Assembly (NCBI RefSeq): GCF_943846705.1
Contig: NZ_OX044366.1
Coordinates: 3,286,001 to 3,350,000 of the forward strand
Source: an uncultured Pseudomonas sp.
Lineage (GTDB): Bacteria; Pseudomonadota; Gammaproteobacteria; Pseudomonadales; Pseudomonadaceae
Direction: 5' to 3'
Length of the DNA stretch: 64,000 nucleotides
Each line of letters begins with the position of its first letter. Position 1 is the stretch's first letter. The notes under the pieces were generated by a model, which was not told where the DNA came from, made no database searches, and worked only from the letters and a program-made list of their open reading frames with translations. Positions 1-8,135 of this stretch are shown in pieces. A program made the translations under genes and the position numbers.

Positions 1-193
1 TGGCGCTGAGGTCTTTTTGCTGCAAACGGGCAGATTGTTGCGCGCCGCTCAGTTGGAACACCCCATCATCGAGAAACAGCATGCCAATGGGCAGGTCGAA
101 GGCACCGCCGGCCAACGCTATATCCAGTGCTTCGCGAGCGGAGGGGCCAGACCAGGGCGCCTGACGGCTGATGATCAACAGTGACTTACTCAT
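1..193 (-). CDS. tusC: Sulfur relay protein TusC (partial, C-terminus outside window)
   Basis: Only the N-terminal 64 residues are inside the window. The reverse-strand reading starts MSKSLLIISRQAPW and contains the DsrE/F-like stretch SAREALDIALAGGAF and the GMLFLDDGVFQL segment typical of TusC/DsrF. TusC is a subunit of the TusBCD complex, which passes persulfide sulfur from TusA to TusE for 2-thiolation of the tRNA wobble uridine in the cytoplasm. The start codon lies 1 bp after the stop of the preceding tusD, so the two genes are translationally linked. TusB and TusE would be expected just beyond the left edge. Confidence 0.85.
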   Translation of the reverse strand, partial: MSKSLLIISRQAPWSGPSAREALDIALAGGAFDLPIGMLFLDDGVFQLSGAQQSARLQQKDLSA

Positions 194-194
194 C

Positions 195-587
195 TTATGG
201 CCCTCCGAAACACACTAAACGATCGGATAATTGCGTCGCCTCGTGCAATTGACCCAGGCCGGAAAGCTCCCACGGCGCGTCCAGATTGGCCGCTGAGCGC
301 GAGTAACGCTGTGCTTCATCGGCGTTGAGTACGCCACGGCGCAGGGCTGCAGCGATACACACCACGCCATCCAGCTGCTGCGTTTGCACGAACTCACGCC
401 ACTCACGCGGCAGGTCCACTTCATCCTGCGCGCAGACCACATTGCTCGAGGCGCTGTGTACGCCGTCCTGATAGAAAAACAAACGCACAATCTCATGCCC
501 GCCCGCCAAAGCCGCCTGAGCAAAGCGCAAGGCGCGACGTGAAGACGGGGCGTGAGGCGGTGAGAAGAGGGCGATGGCGAACTTCAT
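195..587 (-). CDS. tusD: Sulfurtransferase complex subunit TusD
   Basis: This 130-residue protein has the DsrE fold signature: an N-terminal MKFAIALFSPPHA strand and the loop AALAGGHEIVRLFFYQDGV. The segment DGVVCIAAALRRGV carries the cysteine at the position where TusD bears its active persulfide. Length matches TusD (about 128 to 130 residues). It is the first gene of the visible tusDC unit on the minus strand. The product transfers sulfur within TusBCD towards TusE and MnmA for tRNA 2-thiouridine synthesis. Nothing unusual is visible. Confidence 0.88.
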   Translation of the reverse strand: MKFAIALFSPPHAPSSRRALRFAQAALAGGHEIVRLFFYQDGVHSASSNVVCAQDEVDLPREWREFVQTQQLDGVVCIAAALRRGVLNADEAQRYSRSAANLDAPWELSGLGQLHEATQLSDRLVCFGGP

Positions 588-653
588 GGCAAACCTGAGA
601 AAGCAGTTTTCGAAATGATAAAGCCTGGGCCGCCAAGATGCGCGTTACAGGCA

Positions 654-681
654 TAAAAAAGCCCGCCGGGGCGGGCTTTTC
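654..681 (-). terminator. Rho-independent terminator downstream of the yccA-like gene
   Basis: A GC-rich stem (AAAGCCCGCC / GGCGGGCTTT, GG-rich loop) is followed on the minus strand by a run of T. It sits 15 bp past the stop of the Bax1-I gene. The A-run on the other flank would allow some bidirectional function. Confidence 0.85.
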
Positions 682-694
682 ACAGCTTTAGGGA

Positions 695-1360
695 TTAATC
701 GTCGCCCATGATGCCGAAAATCTGCAGCAAACTGATGAACAGGTTGTAGATCGATACATACAGGCTGATGGTCGCCATAATGTAGTTACGCTCGCCACCA
801 TGAATGATCGCGCTGGTCTGGAACAGGATGCAGGCCGAAGAAAACAGCACGAAACCAGCGCTGATCGCCAACTGCAGGCCGCTGATCTGAAAGAAGAAGC
901 CAGCAACCATCGCCCCCAGCAATACAAAGAAACCGGCAGTGATAAAGCCGCTGAGGAAGCTCATGTCCTTGCGCGTAGTCAGCACATACGCCGACAAGCC
1001 GCAGAATACGAGCGCGGTCATGGAGAAGGCAGAACTGACGACTTCCGCGCCATTGGCCATGCCCATGTAGCGATTAAGAATCGGCCCAAGGGTGTAGCCC
1101 ATAAAGCCGGTCAAGGCGAGCGTCGAAACCAGGCCCCAGGCTGAGTTACGCAGTTTTGCAGTGAGGAAGAACAGGCCGTAAAAGCCGATCAGTACCACGA
1201 AGATATTCGGGTAAGGCACATTGGCGCGCTGGGCGACGTAAGCCACCAGCCCACTGAAAGCCAAGGTAATGGCCAGCAGCCCGTAAGTGTTGCGCAGGAC
1301 GCGGCTAACTTCTTGCTGCTCAACCTGTGTGTGGTCAAGTGCATAATTGTGTTCGTTCAT
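695..1360 (-). CDS. yccA: Bax inhibitor-1/YccA family inner-membrane protein
   Basis: The 221-residue protein is almost wholly hydrophobic, with about seven membrane segments from residue 25 to 215. It carries the family features: an N-terminal hydrophilic stretch ending VLRNTYGLLAITLAF, the segment GYTLGPILNRYM, and a C-terminal SLYVSIYNLFISLLQIFG with the acidic tail GDD. E. coli YccA modulates the FtsH protease and protects SecY when translocation jams. The start is supported by AAGGAGTG just upstream. The gene is monocistronic with its own terminator and lies beside tRNA-Ser. Assignment to the family is firm; FtsH modulation here is inferred. Confidence 0.88.
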   Translation of the reverse strand: MNEHNYALDHTQVEQQEVSRVLRNTYGLLAITLAFSGLVAYVAQRANVPYPNIFVVLIGFYGLFFLTAKLRNSAWGLVSTLALTGFMGYTLGPILNRYMGMANGAEVVSSAFSMTALVFCGLSAYVLTTRKDMSFLSGFITAGFFVLLGAMVAGFFFQISGLQLAISAGFVLFSSACILFQTSAIIHGGERNYIMATISLYVSIYNLFISLLQIFGIMGDD

Positions 1361-1595
1361 GGCGACACTCCTTAAATGGCTGATGGTCCGGGACCAAAGT
1401 CAGCCCCGATCATAGCAGAGCGATGCCATGCGCCAACACACAGAGTTTGACAGCGTGTTGCGTTCGGGTAAGATGCCGCCCGCAAATGTCAGAAACATGG
1501 TGTTTGCGACTGAATAGGGGATCTTTGATGATCAGTTGATGGGGAGACTCTTCTCCTAGTCATCATATAAAGGCGCTCACATTCGGTGCAGTATT

Positions 1596-1686
1596 GGAGG
1601 GTTGGCAGAGTGGTTGAATGCACCGGTCTTGAAAACCGGCGAACGTTAGTAGCGTTCCCAGGGTTCGAATCCCTGGCCCTCCACCA
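1596..1686 (+). tRNA. tRNA-Ser (anticodon TGA)
   Basis: A 91-nt class II cloverleaf with encoded CCA. The acceptor GGAGGGT pairs with GCCCTCC, the D-arm is GGCAGAGTGGTTGAATGCACC, and the anticodon loop CTTGAAA is closed by CCGGT/ACCGG with TGA at 1630-1632. A long serine variable arm and the T-loop GGTTCGAATCC follow. It decodes UCA and, by wobble, other UCN codons. Confidence 0.97.
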
Positions 1687-1696
1687 AATCAGTGAA

Positions 1697-1731
1697 AAAG
1701 AGCCTAGGCCAAACCTAGGCTCTTTTTTTTG
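1697..1731 (+). terminator. Rho-independent terminator after tRNA-Ser
   Basis: The stem GAGCCTAGG / CCTAGGCTC with a short CCAAA loop is followed by a run of eight T. It lies 11 bp past the tRNA CCA end. Confidence 0.93.
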
Positions 1732-2018
1732 CCTGGCCACTCTGGTCAAGCATGCGTTAACGCGTTCTCCGGATTGCCGTAGAGCTTGGGTCTACTTCCG
1801 GGGTTAGCAGGGTATGCTGGCTCTGGCTAGATGCACTCCAGTAGTATTGCGTGGGTTCTAGGGCTGGCGATACCGTTGCCAAGCGGCAAATGGATCTACA
1901 TGCGCCGACCATGTTGACGCTTGCATTTTGACGGTTATGCGCCAAGCTGCGTTTTAGTAAACGACCTGTTTTCCAACTTAGCCTGCTGTATTAGCAGCTG
2001 GTACGACTGGGGTGACGC
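1732..2018. other. Intergenic leader upstream of gacA
   Basis: This 287-bp stretch lies between the tRNA-Ser terminator and the gacA start and should hold the gacA promoter. No convincing coding frame, structured RNA or clear -35/-10 pair was seen. The weak reading frames inside lack ribosome binding sites and family signatures. Confidence 0.5.
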
Positions 2019-2663
2019 TTGATCAGGGTACTCGTTGTTGATGACCACGACCTGGTGCGTACCGGTATCACCCGCATGCTGGCTGATATCGATGGCTTGC
2101 ACGTGGTGGGGCAAGCCGAGTCCGGCGAAGAATCCCTGAAAAAAACCCGCGAGCTCAAGCCAGACGTTGTCCTGATGGACATCAAGATGCCGGGTATTGG
2201 TGGTCTTGAAGCCACGCGCAAGCTGATTCGTAGCCATCCCGATCTTAAAATTGTTGCTGTCACGGCCTGCGAAGAAGACCCGTTCCCCACGCGGTTACTG
2301 CAAGCCGGCGCTGCGGGCTACCTGACCAAGGGCGCCGCACTCGAAGAGATGGTTCAGGCCATTCGCATGGTCTTCGGTGGTCAGCGCTACATAAGCCCGC
2401 AGATTGCCCAGCAACTGGCGCTCAAGTCGTTCCAGCCGCAGAGCAGTAACTCGCCGTTTGATCTGTTGTCCGAGCGCGAGATTCAGATTGCGCTGATGAT
2501 TGCCGGCTGCCAGAAGGTTCAGGTGATCTCTGACAAGCTGTGCCTGTCGCCGAAAACCGTGAACACCTACCGTTATCGCATCTTCGAAAAACTGTCGATC
2601 ACCAGCGATGTAGAGCTGGCCCTGCTGGCCGTGCGCCACGGCATGATTGATGCCAGTAACTGA
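2019..2663 (+). CDS. gacA: Response regulator GacA (NarL/FixJ family)
   Basis: A 214-residue regulator of the GacS/GacA system that activates small RNAs (RsmX/Y/Z type) and so relieves RsmA repression of secondary metabolism and biofilm genes. The receiver domain (1-120) has acidic residues D8 and D9, phospho-acceptor D54 in VLMDIKMPG, T82 and K104. The LuxR-type HTH follows from about residue 148 (LSEREIQIALMIAG... LSPKTVNTYRYRIFEKL). The start is TTG, as is usual for Pseudomonas gacA. The 3' end overlaps uvrC, a hallmark of the gacA-uvrC operon. Confidence 0.97.
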   Translation: MIRVLVVDDHDLVRTGITRMLADIDGLHVVGQAESGEESLKKTRELKPDVVLMDIKMPGIGGLEATRKLIRSHPDLKIVAVTACEEDPFPTRLLQAGAAGYLTKGAALEEMVQAIRMVFGGQRYISPQIAQQLALKSFQPQSSNSPFDLLSEREIQIALMIAGCQKVQVISDKLCLSPKTVNTYRYRIFEKLSITSDVELALLAVRHGMIDASN

Positions 2664-4491
2664 CGGCACGGGCGCGACCTTCGACTCCAGCGCATTTCTT
2701 TCCACCTGCAGCGGTCGCCCTGGCGTGTACCGCATGTTCGACGTGGACGCCAAGCTGCTTTATGTGGGCAAGGCCAAGAACCTAAAAAAACGCCTCGCCA
2801 GCTACTTTCGGCAGAGCGGCTTAGCGCCGAAAACTGCCGCGCTGGTGGGTAAAATTGCGCAAATCGAAACCACCATCACCGCCAACGAGACCGAAGCGCT
2901 TCTGCTTGAGCAGACCCTGATCAAGGAATGGCGGCCGCCGTACAACATTCTGCTGCGCGACGATAAGTCCTATCCTTATGTGTTTCTTTCTGATGGTGAC
3001 TTCCCGCGGCTGAGCATTCACCGTGGCGCGAAAAAGCAGAAGGGCCGCTACTTTGGCCCTTATCCCAGTGCCGGGGCTATTCGCGAAAGTCTCAATCTGC
3101 TGCAGAAGACCTTTCTTGTGCGTCAATGCGAAGACAGCTTCTACAAAAATCGTACCCGGCCTTGTCTGCAGTACCAGATCAAGCGCTGCAAAGGCCCCTG
3201 TGTTGGCCTCGTAGAGCCTGCCGAATACGCCGATGACGTTCGCCACTCGGTGATGTTTCTGGAAGGGCGCAGCAATGCCCTGACCGATGAGTTGTCCAGC
3301 GGCATGCAAGCTGCCGCCACGGCCCTCGACTTTGAGCGCGCTGCCGATTTGCGTGACCAAATTTCGCTACTACGCCGGGTGCAGGATCAGCAGAGCATGG
3401 AAGGCGGCACGGGCGATGTTGACGTCGTTGCGGCCATGGTCAACCCAGGCGGCGCATGCGTGCATCTAATCAGTGTGCGTGGCGGTCGGGTGCTTGGCAG
3501 CAAAAACTTCTTTCCGCAGGTGGCTATCGAGGAGGAGGGCAGTAGCGTGTTGCTGGCGTTCCTCGCACAGTACTACCTGAGCAGCCAGGAGCGCGATCTA
3601 CCGAGCGAATTGATCGTCAATGCTCAGCACGAAGACTTCCCCACGCTGATCGCCGCCATTGATGAGCTGCGCGGCCGCGAACTGAGCATCAGCTATCGCG
3701 TGCGCGGTACGCGTGCACGCTGGCAGCAGCTGGCTGTGACCAATGCCGAGCAAGCCCTGGCGGCGCGCCTGGCCAACCGACAACATGTGGCTGCGCGCTT
3801 TGATGCTTTGGCCCAGGCGCTGGACATGGATGAGGTGCCGCAGCGCTTGGAGTGCTTCGATATCAGTCATTCCAGCGGCGAAGCAACCGTTGCCTCCTGC
3901 GTGGTGTTCGGCCCGGAAGGCCCGCTGAAATCCGATTATCGCCGTTACAACATCGAAGGCGTGACGCCTGGTGATGACTACGCTGCCATGCACCAGGCGC
4001 TGACTCGGCGTTTCAGCAAGATCAAGGAGGGCGAGGGCAAGTTGCCAGACATCCTGTTGGTTGACGGTGGTAAGGGGCAGCTAGCCATGGCCCGCGAGGT
4101 GCTTGAAGAGCTGGCCGTGCCTGAGCTGATTCTACTTGGCGTAGCCAAGGGCACGACCCGTAAGCCAGGCCTGGAAACCCTGTATTTAAATGATGCGGCG
4201 CATGAATTCACATTGCCCGGCAACTCGCCGGCTCTGCATCTGATTCAGCAGATTCGCGATGAGTCGCACCGCTTTGCCATTACCGGGCACCGCGCCCGCC
4301 GCGATAAAACTCGGCGCACGTCAACCCTTGAGGGGGTTGCCGGGGTAGGGCCCAAGCGCCGCCGCGAGCTGCTCAATCACTTTGGCGGTTTGCAGGAATT
4401 GTCCCGCGCCAGCATCGAAGAAATCGCCAAAGCACCTGGAATCAGTAAAAAACTCGCCGAGTCGATTTATGCCGCACTGCACAGTGAGTAG
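2650..4491 (+). CDS. uvrC: Excinuclease ABC subunit C
   Basis: UvrC (613 residues from ATG 2650; a TTG at 2647 is an alternative) makes the 3' and 5' incisions around DNA lesions bound by UvrB. Seen in order: the GIY-YIG nuclease near residues 15-95 (GVYRM, YVGKAKNLKKRL); a UVR motif around 205-240 (DFERAADLRDQI) that contacts UvrB; the RNase H-like endonuclease (LECFDISHSSGEATVASCV, later LLVDGGKGQL); and a C-terminal helix-hairpin-helix pair (GVAGVGPKRRRELL). It starts inside the 3' end of gacA, overlapping by 14 bp, so it is translationally coupled. Length is normal for the family. Confidence 0.97.
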   Translation: MPVTDGTGATFDSSAFLSTCSGRPGVYRMFDVDAKLLYVGKAKNLKKRLASYFRQSGLAPKTAALVGKIAQIETTITANETEALLLEQTLIKEWRPPYNILLRDDKSYPYVFLSDGDFPRLSIHRGAKKQKGRYFGPYPSAGAIRESLNLLQKTFLVRQCEDSFYKNRTRPCLQYQIKRCKGPCVGLVEPAEYADDVRHSVMFLEGRSNALTDELSSGMQAAATALDFERAADLRDQISLLRRVQDQQSMEGGTGDVDVVAAMVNPGGACVHLISVRGGRVLGSKNFFPQVAIEEEGSSVLLAFLAQYYLSSQERDLPSELIVNAQHEDFPTLIAAIDELRGRELSISYRVRGTRARWQQLAVTNAEQALAARLANRQHVAARFDALAQALDMDEVPQRLECFDISHSSGEATVASCVVFGPEGPLKSDYRRYNIEGVTPGDDYAAMHQALTRRFSKIKEGEGKLPDILLVDGGKGQLAMAREVLEELAVPELILLGVAKGTTRKPGLETLYLNDAAHEFTLPGNSPALHLIQQIRDESHRFAITGHRARRDKTRRTSTLEGVAGVGPKRRRELLNHFGGLQELSRASIEEIAKAPGISKKLAESIYAALHSE

Positions 4492-4524
4492 AATGCCGGC
4501 TCTCTTTACCGCTAAGTTGTGCCA

Positions 4525-5085
4525 ATGAATATCCCTAACCTGCTTACCGTGCTCCGCGTATTGCTAATACCGGTATTTATTGTGTTGTTTTACCTGCCTT
4601 TCAGCTGGAGCTACTGGGCGGCCAGTGCGGTGTTCTCAATAGCGGCAGTCACCGATTGGTTAGACGGCTACCTGGCCCGCCGCTGGGAGCAGAGCACGCC
4701 GTTTGGTGCGTTTCTTGATCCGGTTGCCGACAAGCTAATGGTCGCGGTGGCCCTGGTTTTGCTGGTAGATGAGCACTCCAACCTTTGGCTGACGTTACCG
4801 GCGGCGATTATTATCGGCCGTGAAATCGTGGTGTCGGCGTTGCGTGAATGGATGGCAGAACTGGGCGCCCGGGCACATGTGGCGGTATCCAATCTGGCTA
4901 AATGGAAAACGGCTGCGCAGATGCTGGCACTGGTGATACTGCTGGCCAATCCGCCGGCATTTACCGCCTGGGTCGTGCTGGGCTATGTGCTGCTGTTCAT
5001 TTCAGCCGTACTGACCCTCTGGTCGATGGCGCAGTACTTACTGGCTGCGTGGCCACACCTGCGAATCACCTCCGAAAAGAAATAA
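4525..5085 (+). CDS. pgsA: CDP-diacylglycerol--glycerol-3-phosphate 3-phosphatidyltransferase
   Basis: PgsA makes phosphatidylglycerophosphate, the committed step of phosphatidylglycerol and cardiolipin synthesis, in the inner membrane. The 186-residue protein has four to five membrane helices and the CDP-alcohol phosphatidyltransferase motif DWLDGYLARRW...GAFLDPVADK with all the invariant Asp and Gly positions. ATG 4525 is preferred because it gives MNIPNLLTVLRVLL, the usual PgsA N-terminus; an in-frame GTG lies two codons upstream. It follows uvrC by 33 bp and completes the gacA-uvrC-pgsA unit. Confidence 0.96.
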   Translation: MNIPNLLTVLRVLLIPVFIVLFYLPFSWSYWAASAVFSIAAVTDWLDGYLARRWEQSTPFGAFLDPVADKLMVAVALVLLVDEHSNLWLTLPAAIIIGREIVVSALREWMAELGARAHVAVSNLAKWKTAAQMLALVILLANPPAFTAWVVLGYVLLFISAVLTLWSMAQYLLAAWPHLRITSEKK

Positions 5086-5104
5086 GCTTTTTTGAATCAA
5101 GGGG

Positions 5105-5132
5105 TTGACGGCAAGCTGCGAAGCTATAGAAT
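5105..5132 (+). promoter_or_regulatory. Sigma-70-type promoter of the tRNA-Gly gene
   Basis: TTGACG at 5105-5110 and TAGAAT at 5127-5132 are separated by 16 bp. The tRNA starts 20 bp downstream. It probably drives the tRNA-Gly/tRNA-Cys pair. Confidence 0.7.
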
Positions 5133-5152
5133 GTCGCCCGTCAGTACGACAA

Positions 5153-5228
<76 letters not shown>

Positions 5229-5268
5229 GTTTTCCACGAAACGTTTAATACGATTCGTTTAGTTTCAA

Positions 5269-5342
5269 GGCTGAGTAGCAGAGTGGTTATGCACCGGATT
5301 GCAAATCCGTGAACGCCGGTTCGATTCCGACCTCAGCCTCCA
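5269..5342 (+). tRNA. tRNA-Cys (anticodon GCA)
   Basis: A 74-nt cloverleaf starting GGCTGAG and ending CTCAGCC, with discriminator T and encoded CCA. The anticodon arm CGGATTGCAAATCCG carries GCA. U73 is the expected identity base for cysteine tRNA. Confidence 0.97.
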
Positions 5343-5350
5343 ATTAGAAG

Positions 5351-5384
5351 AGCCTCGTAGATCACTGATTTACGAGGCTTTTTC
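5351..5384 (+). terminator. Rho-independent terminator after tRNA-Cys
   Basis: The stem GCCTCGTA (5352-5359) pairs with TACGAGGC (5371-5378) and is followed by TTTTT. Confidence 0.9.
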
Positions 5385-5400
5385 ATTTAAGTTTGAAGCC

Positions 5401-5429
5401 TTGCGAGGCGCTTAAGGGCTGTATATAGT
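5401..5429 (+). promoter_or_regulatory. Candidate promoter of the tRNA-Leu gene
   Basis: TTGCGA (5401-5406) and TATAGT (5424-5429) are spaced by 17 bp, with the tRNA 26 bp further on. This tRNA therefore appears separately transcribed from the Gly/Cys pair, which has its own terminator. Confidence 0.55.
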
Positions 5430-5454
5430 CCAAGCCTCACAACGCAGCGCTACC

Positions 5455-5541
5455 GCCCGAATGGCGAAATCGGTAGACGCAAGGGACTTAAAATCCCTCG
5501 AGGGTAACCTCGTGCCGGTTCGATTCCGGCTTCGGGCACCA
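5455..5541 (+). tRNA. tRNA-Leu (anticodon TAA)
   Basis: An 87-nt class II tRNA with acceptor GCCCGAA/TTCGGGC, D-arm TGGCGAAATCGGTAGACGCA, anticodon arm GGGACTTAAAATCCC and a variable arm CGAGGGTAACCTCG. T-arm CCGGTTCGATTCCGG and encoded CCA complete it. The gene is intact and no integrase sits beside it here. Confidence 0.97.
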
Positions 5542-5583
5542 ATAACGTTAACTGGGGTTACCCGAGTTAACCCGAAACACAGA

Positions 5584-5611
5584 AAAACCGGCCTCGTCGC
5601 CGGTTTTTTTG
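5584..5611 (+). terminator. Rho-independent terminator after tRNA-Leu
   Basis: AAACCGGC / GCCGGTTT with a CTCGTC loop is followed by a T-run, 43 bp past the tRNA. Confidence 0.88.
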
Positions 5612-5687
5612 TGCCCGCGTGTTCCGCGGGGCTGTCGTCTGGCGAGGCTCTGGCTGTGATGTAGATATATTTCGCTTCGGCGGATGT

Positions 5688-6701
5688 TTACTTGCCCGGA
5701 CGCTGCTTCAAGCGATAGGCGCCTGGGCTTTCGCCAGTCCACTGTTTGAACGCTCGGTGAAATGCACTTGTTTCCCTGAAGCCAACCTTCTCGGCAATTG
5801 CGGCGATGCTCAGGTCAGTATTACGCAAGCAGTCAAAGGCGATGCTGCGACGCACTTCATCTTTGATTCCTTGAAAGGAAAAGCCTTCCCGCTGCAGTTG
5901 GCGACGAAAGCTGGTGACGCTCAGGTTATCTTCGCGAGCCAGCTCGACCAGGCTCGGCCATTGCGGGTAATGGCAGTTATGCAGGCGTCTATGCACCTGT
6001 GCGCTTAGGCCTTGGCGATTACTGAAACGGATGATCACCCATTGCGGGGCCGTACGCAGGAAGGTTTTTAGTGAGTCCAGGTTCTGCATGACGGGCAGTT
6101 TCAGGTAGTCGGCATCGAACTCGATTTCGGTTTGCCCGGCCTCGAATGTCAGGTCCGGCCCCCAGAGTAGGTGATCGTCATCATGGCCGGGGCGAGGGTG
6201 GCCGAATTGCGCGCGGCTAATCGGTATGCGTCGCCCGGCCAGCCAGCACATGAGGCTGATGACCACCGTCAGGAAGGTTTCTTCGATGATGCTGCGCAGG
6301 AATGGAGCCTCTTGGCGATTGTGCAGGGTGATCACCGCGTTATTGCCGCGCAGCGACAGGCTGCCTTGGATATCCCTAAGAAACAGCCGCCAGCTGGCCA
6401 GGCATTGGTGCAGCGCCTGGCCAATGGTTGAGGCCTGGATCAGGCCGCGGCAGATCAAGGCAAAACTGCCGACGGGCATACCGTGGGAGTCGTAGCCGAA
6501 GAACTCATCGTCCAGCTCCTCGATGACGATCAGCCACAACTTGGCAAATGCCGTAGCCGGTACCCGCGCCGCACGCTCGGCTAGCAATCGTTTGGGGATC
6601 CCGGCCTGCGCCAAGAGCGCATCCATGCGCGCGGGTTGATCGCGCAGGCTGTACAGCGCCGCCTGGACGAAATAAACAGACACCGAATCTTTCTCTTGCA
6701 T
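5688..6701 (-). CDS. AraC-family transcriptional regulator with arabinose-binding-like N-domain
   Basis: From an ATG at 6701 the protein is 337 residues; an upstream ATG at 6773 would add 24 unlikely residues. The N-terminal two thirds resemble the AraC-binding-like domain of OruR/GbdR-type regulators (SFALICRGLIQASTIGQALH, then WRLFLRDIQGSLSLRG). The last 100 residues are the double HTH domain: LVELAREDNLSVTSFRRQLQ, then AIAEKVGFRETSAFHRAFKQ and WTGESPGAYR. It is divergent from the thiolase gene, which it may control; the effector is unknown. Family assignment is sound, regulon inferred. Confidence 0.85.
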   Translation of the reverse strand: MQEKDSVSVYFVQAALYSLRDQPARMDALLAQAGIPKRLLAERAARVPATAFAKLWLIVIEELDDEFFGYDSHGMPVGSFALICRGLIQASTIGQALHQCLASWRLFLRDIQGSLSLRGNNAVITLHNRQEAPFLRSIIEETFLTVVISLMCWLAGRRIPISRAQFGHPRPGHDDDHLLWGPDLTFEAGQTEIEFDADYLKLPVMQNLDSLKTFLRTAPQWVIIRFSNRQGLSAQVHRRLHNCHYPQWPSLVELAREDNLSVTSFRRQLQREGFSFQGIKDEVRRSIAFDCLRNTDLSIAAIAEKVGFRETSAFHRAFKQWTGESPGAYRLKQRPGK

Positions 6702-6906
6702 GGCCTTGATCCGTTGCGATTCCACCCATGCGGGGTGGCAAAAAACGTCAGCCACATCGGCTATTTTTGGCATAGGCCCACACGGGACGCCTCTTTAGAC
6801 TAACGGGCTGTTTACGCCAGGGCGGCTCGATGCCGAGCTGTTCCTGGTCGTGGTTTGTTAGTCGAATGTGGCCGCGCTGGGCGCGACCATGCTGCCGGAG
6901 TGCCCC

Positions 6907-8091
6907 ATGCCCAACCCCGAAGTTTACATCGTCAGTGCCGTCAGAACCGCAATCGGCTCCTTCGGCGGTACGCTTAAAGACACTCCGCTGTCCGTGCTGG
7001 CCACAACGGCGGTGCGGGCTGCCTTGCAGAGAAGCGGTTGCGCAGCCGAGCGCGTTGGTCATGTGGTGATGGGCAACGTGATTCCGAGCGAGCCGCAGGA
7101 CAGTTACATCTCGCGTGTTGCCGCCCTTAACGCCGGCATCCCACAGGAAACCCCCGCGTTCAACGTCAATCGCCTGTGTGGCTCGGGTTTGCAGGCGATC
7201 ATCTCGGCGGCCCAAAGCCTGCTGTTGGGCGAAACTGATATCGCCGTTGCCGGCGGTGTTGAAAGCATGAGTCGCGGCCCCTACCTGCTGCCCGGCGCTC
7301 GCTGGGGTGGGCGCCTTGGCGATATGCAGGCCGTTGATTACATGTTGGGCATTCTGCATGACCCCTTGCACCGCATTCATATGGGCATCACCGCGGAAAA
7401 TGTTGCCGAACGCTACGGTATCAGCCGTGAGGCGCAGGACAGCTTGGCCCTTGAGAGCCAGCGGCGTGCCACCCAGGCGATCGCTCAGGGGCATTTCCTC
7501 GGTCAGATCGTGCCGCTTGAAATCAAAACCCGCAAAGGCACTCAGGTGTTCGAAGTTGATGAGCATGTGCGCAATGACTTTTCACTTGAACAACTGACGC
7601 GTATGAAACCTGCCTTCAAGGAAGGCGGCAGCGTGACGGCGGGCAACGCCTCTGGGCTGAATGACGGCGCGGCGGCGTTGCTGTTGGCCACAGGTGCGGC
7701 GCTGCAAAGCGATAATCTGCGCCCACTGGCGCGTCTGGTCAGTTATGCGCATGCCGGTGTCGAGCCAGAGTTTATGGGCTTGGGTCCAATCCCGGCGACG
7801 CGCCTGGCGCTTAAGCGGGCCGGGCTGAGCATCGCCGATCTGGATGTAATTGAGTCCAATGAAGCGTTTGCCGCCCAGGCCTGTGCAGTGGCCCGCGAAC
7901 TTGAGTTCGATCCGGCCAAGGTCAACCCCAACGGCTCCGGCATCTCCCTCGGTCATCCGGTGGGCGCCACCGGTGCGATCATCGTCACCAAGGCCATCCA
8001 TGAGCTGCATCGCACCCAGGGCCGCTATGCCTTGGCGACCATGTGCATCGGCGGCGGGCAGGGCATTGCCGCAATCTTCGAGCGCGTTTGA
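6907..8091 (+). CDS. Acetyl-CoA C-acyltransferase (thiolase)
   Basis: A 394-residue thiolase with a complete active site: nucleophile Cys91 in NRLCGSGLQA, His350 in NGSGISLGHPVGATG and Cys380 in MCIGGGQG. It condenses two acyl-CoA units or cleaves 3-ketoacyl-CoA. Whether it works in acetoacetyl-CoA synthesis or in beta-oxidation cannot be read from sequence. ATG 6907 gives the normal MPNPEVYIVSAVRT start; further in-frame starts upstream are extensions. It overlaps the downstream TetR frame by TGATG and is divergent from the AraC regulator, suggesting a small regulated fatty or branched acid degradation unit with the enoyl-CoA hydratase 800 bp on. Confidence 0.92.
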   Translation: MPNPEVYIVSAVRTAIGSFGGTLKDTPLSVLATTAVRAALQRSGCAAERVGHVVMGNVIPSEPQDSYISRVAALNAGIPQETPAFNVNRLCGSGLQAIISAAQSLLLGETDIAVAGGVESMSRGPYLLPGARWGGRLGDMQAVDYMLGILHDPLHRIHMGITAENVAERYGISREAQDSLALESQRRATQAIAQGHFLGQIVPLEIKTRKGTQVFEVDEHVRNDFSLEQLTRMKPAFKEGGSVTAGNASGLNDGAAALLLATGAALQSDNLRPLARLVSYAHAGVEPEFMGLGPIPATRLALKRAGLSIADLDVIESNEAFAAQACAVARELEFDPAKVNPNGSGISLGHPVGATGAIIVTKAIHELHRTQGRYALATMCIGGGQGIAAIFERV

Positions 8092-8135
8092 TGGCTGCCG
8101 AGCGTGCCACAGGTTTAAAGCGAGACAGGGCTGTA

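Noticed and set aside
5455..5541. tRNA-Leu as the insertion site of an island
   Set aside because: The tRNA is intact and is followed at once by ordinary chromosomal genes, with no integrase or tRNA 3' duplicate seen.
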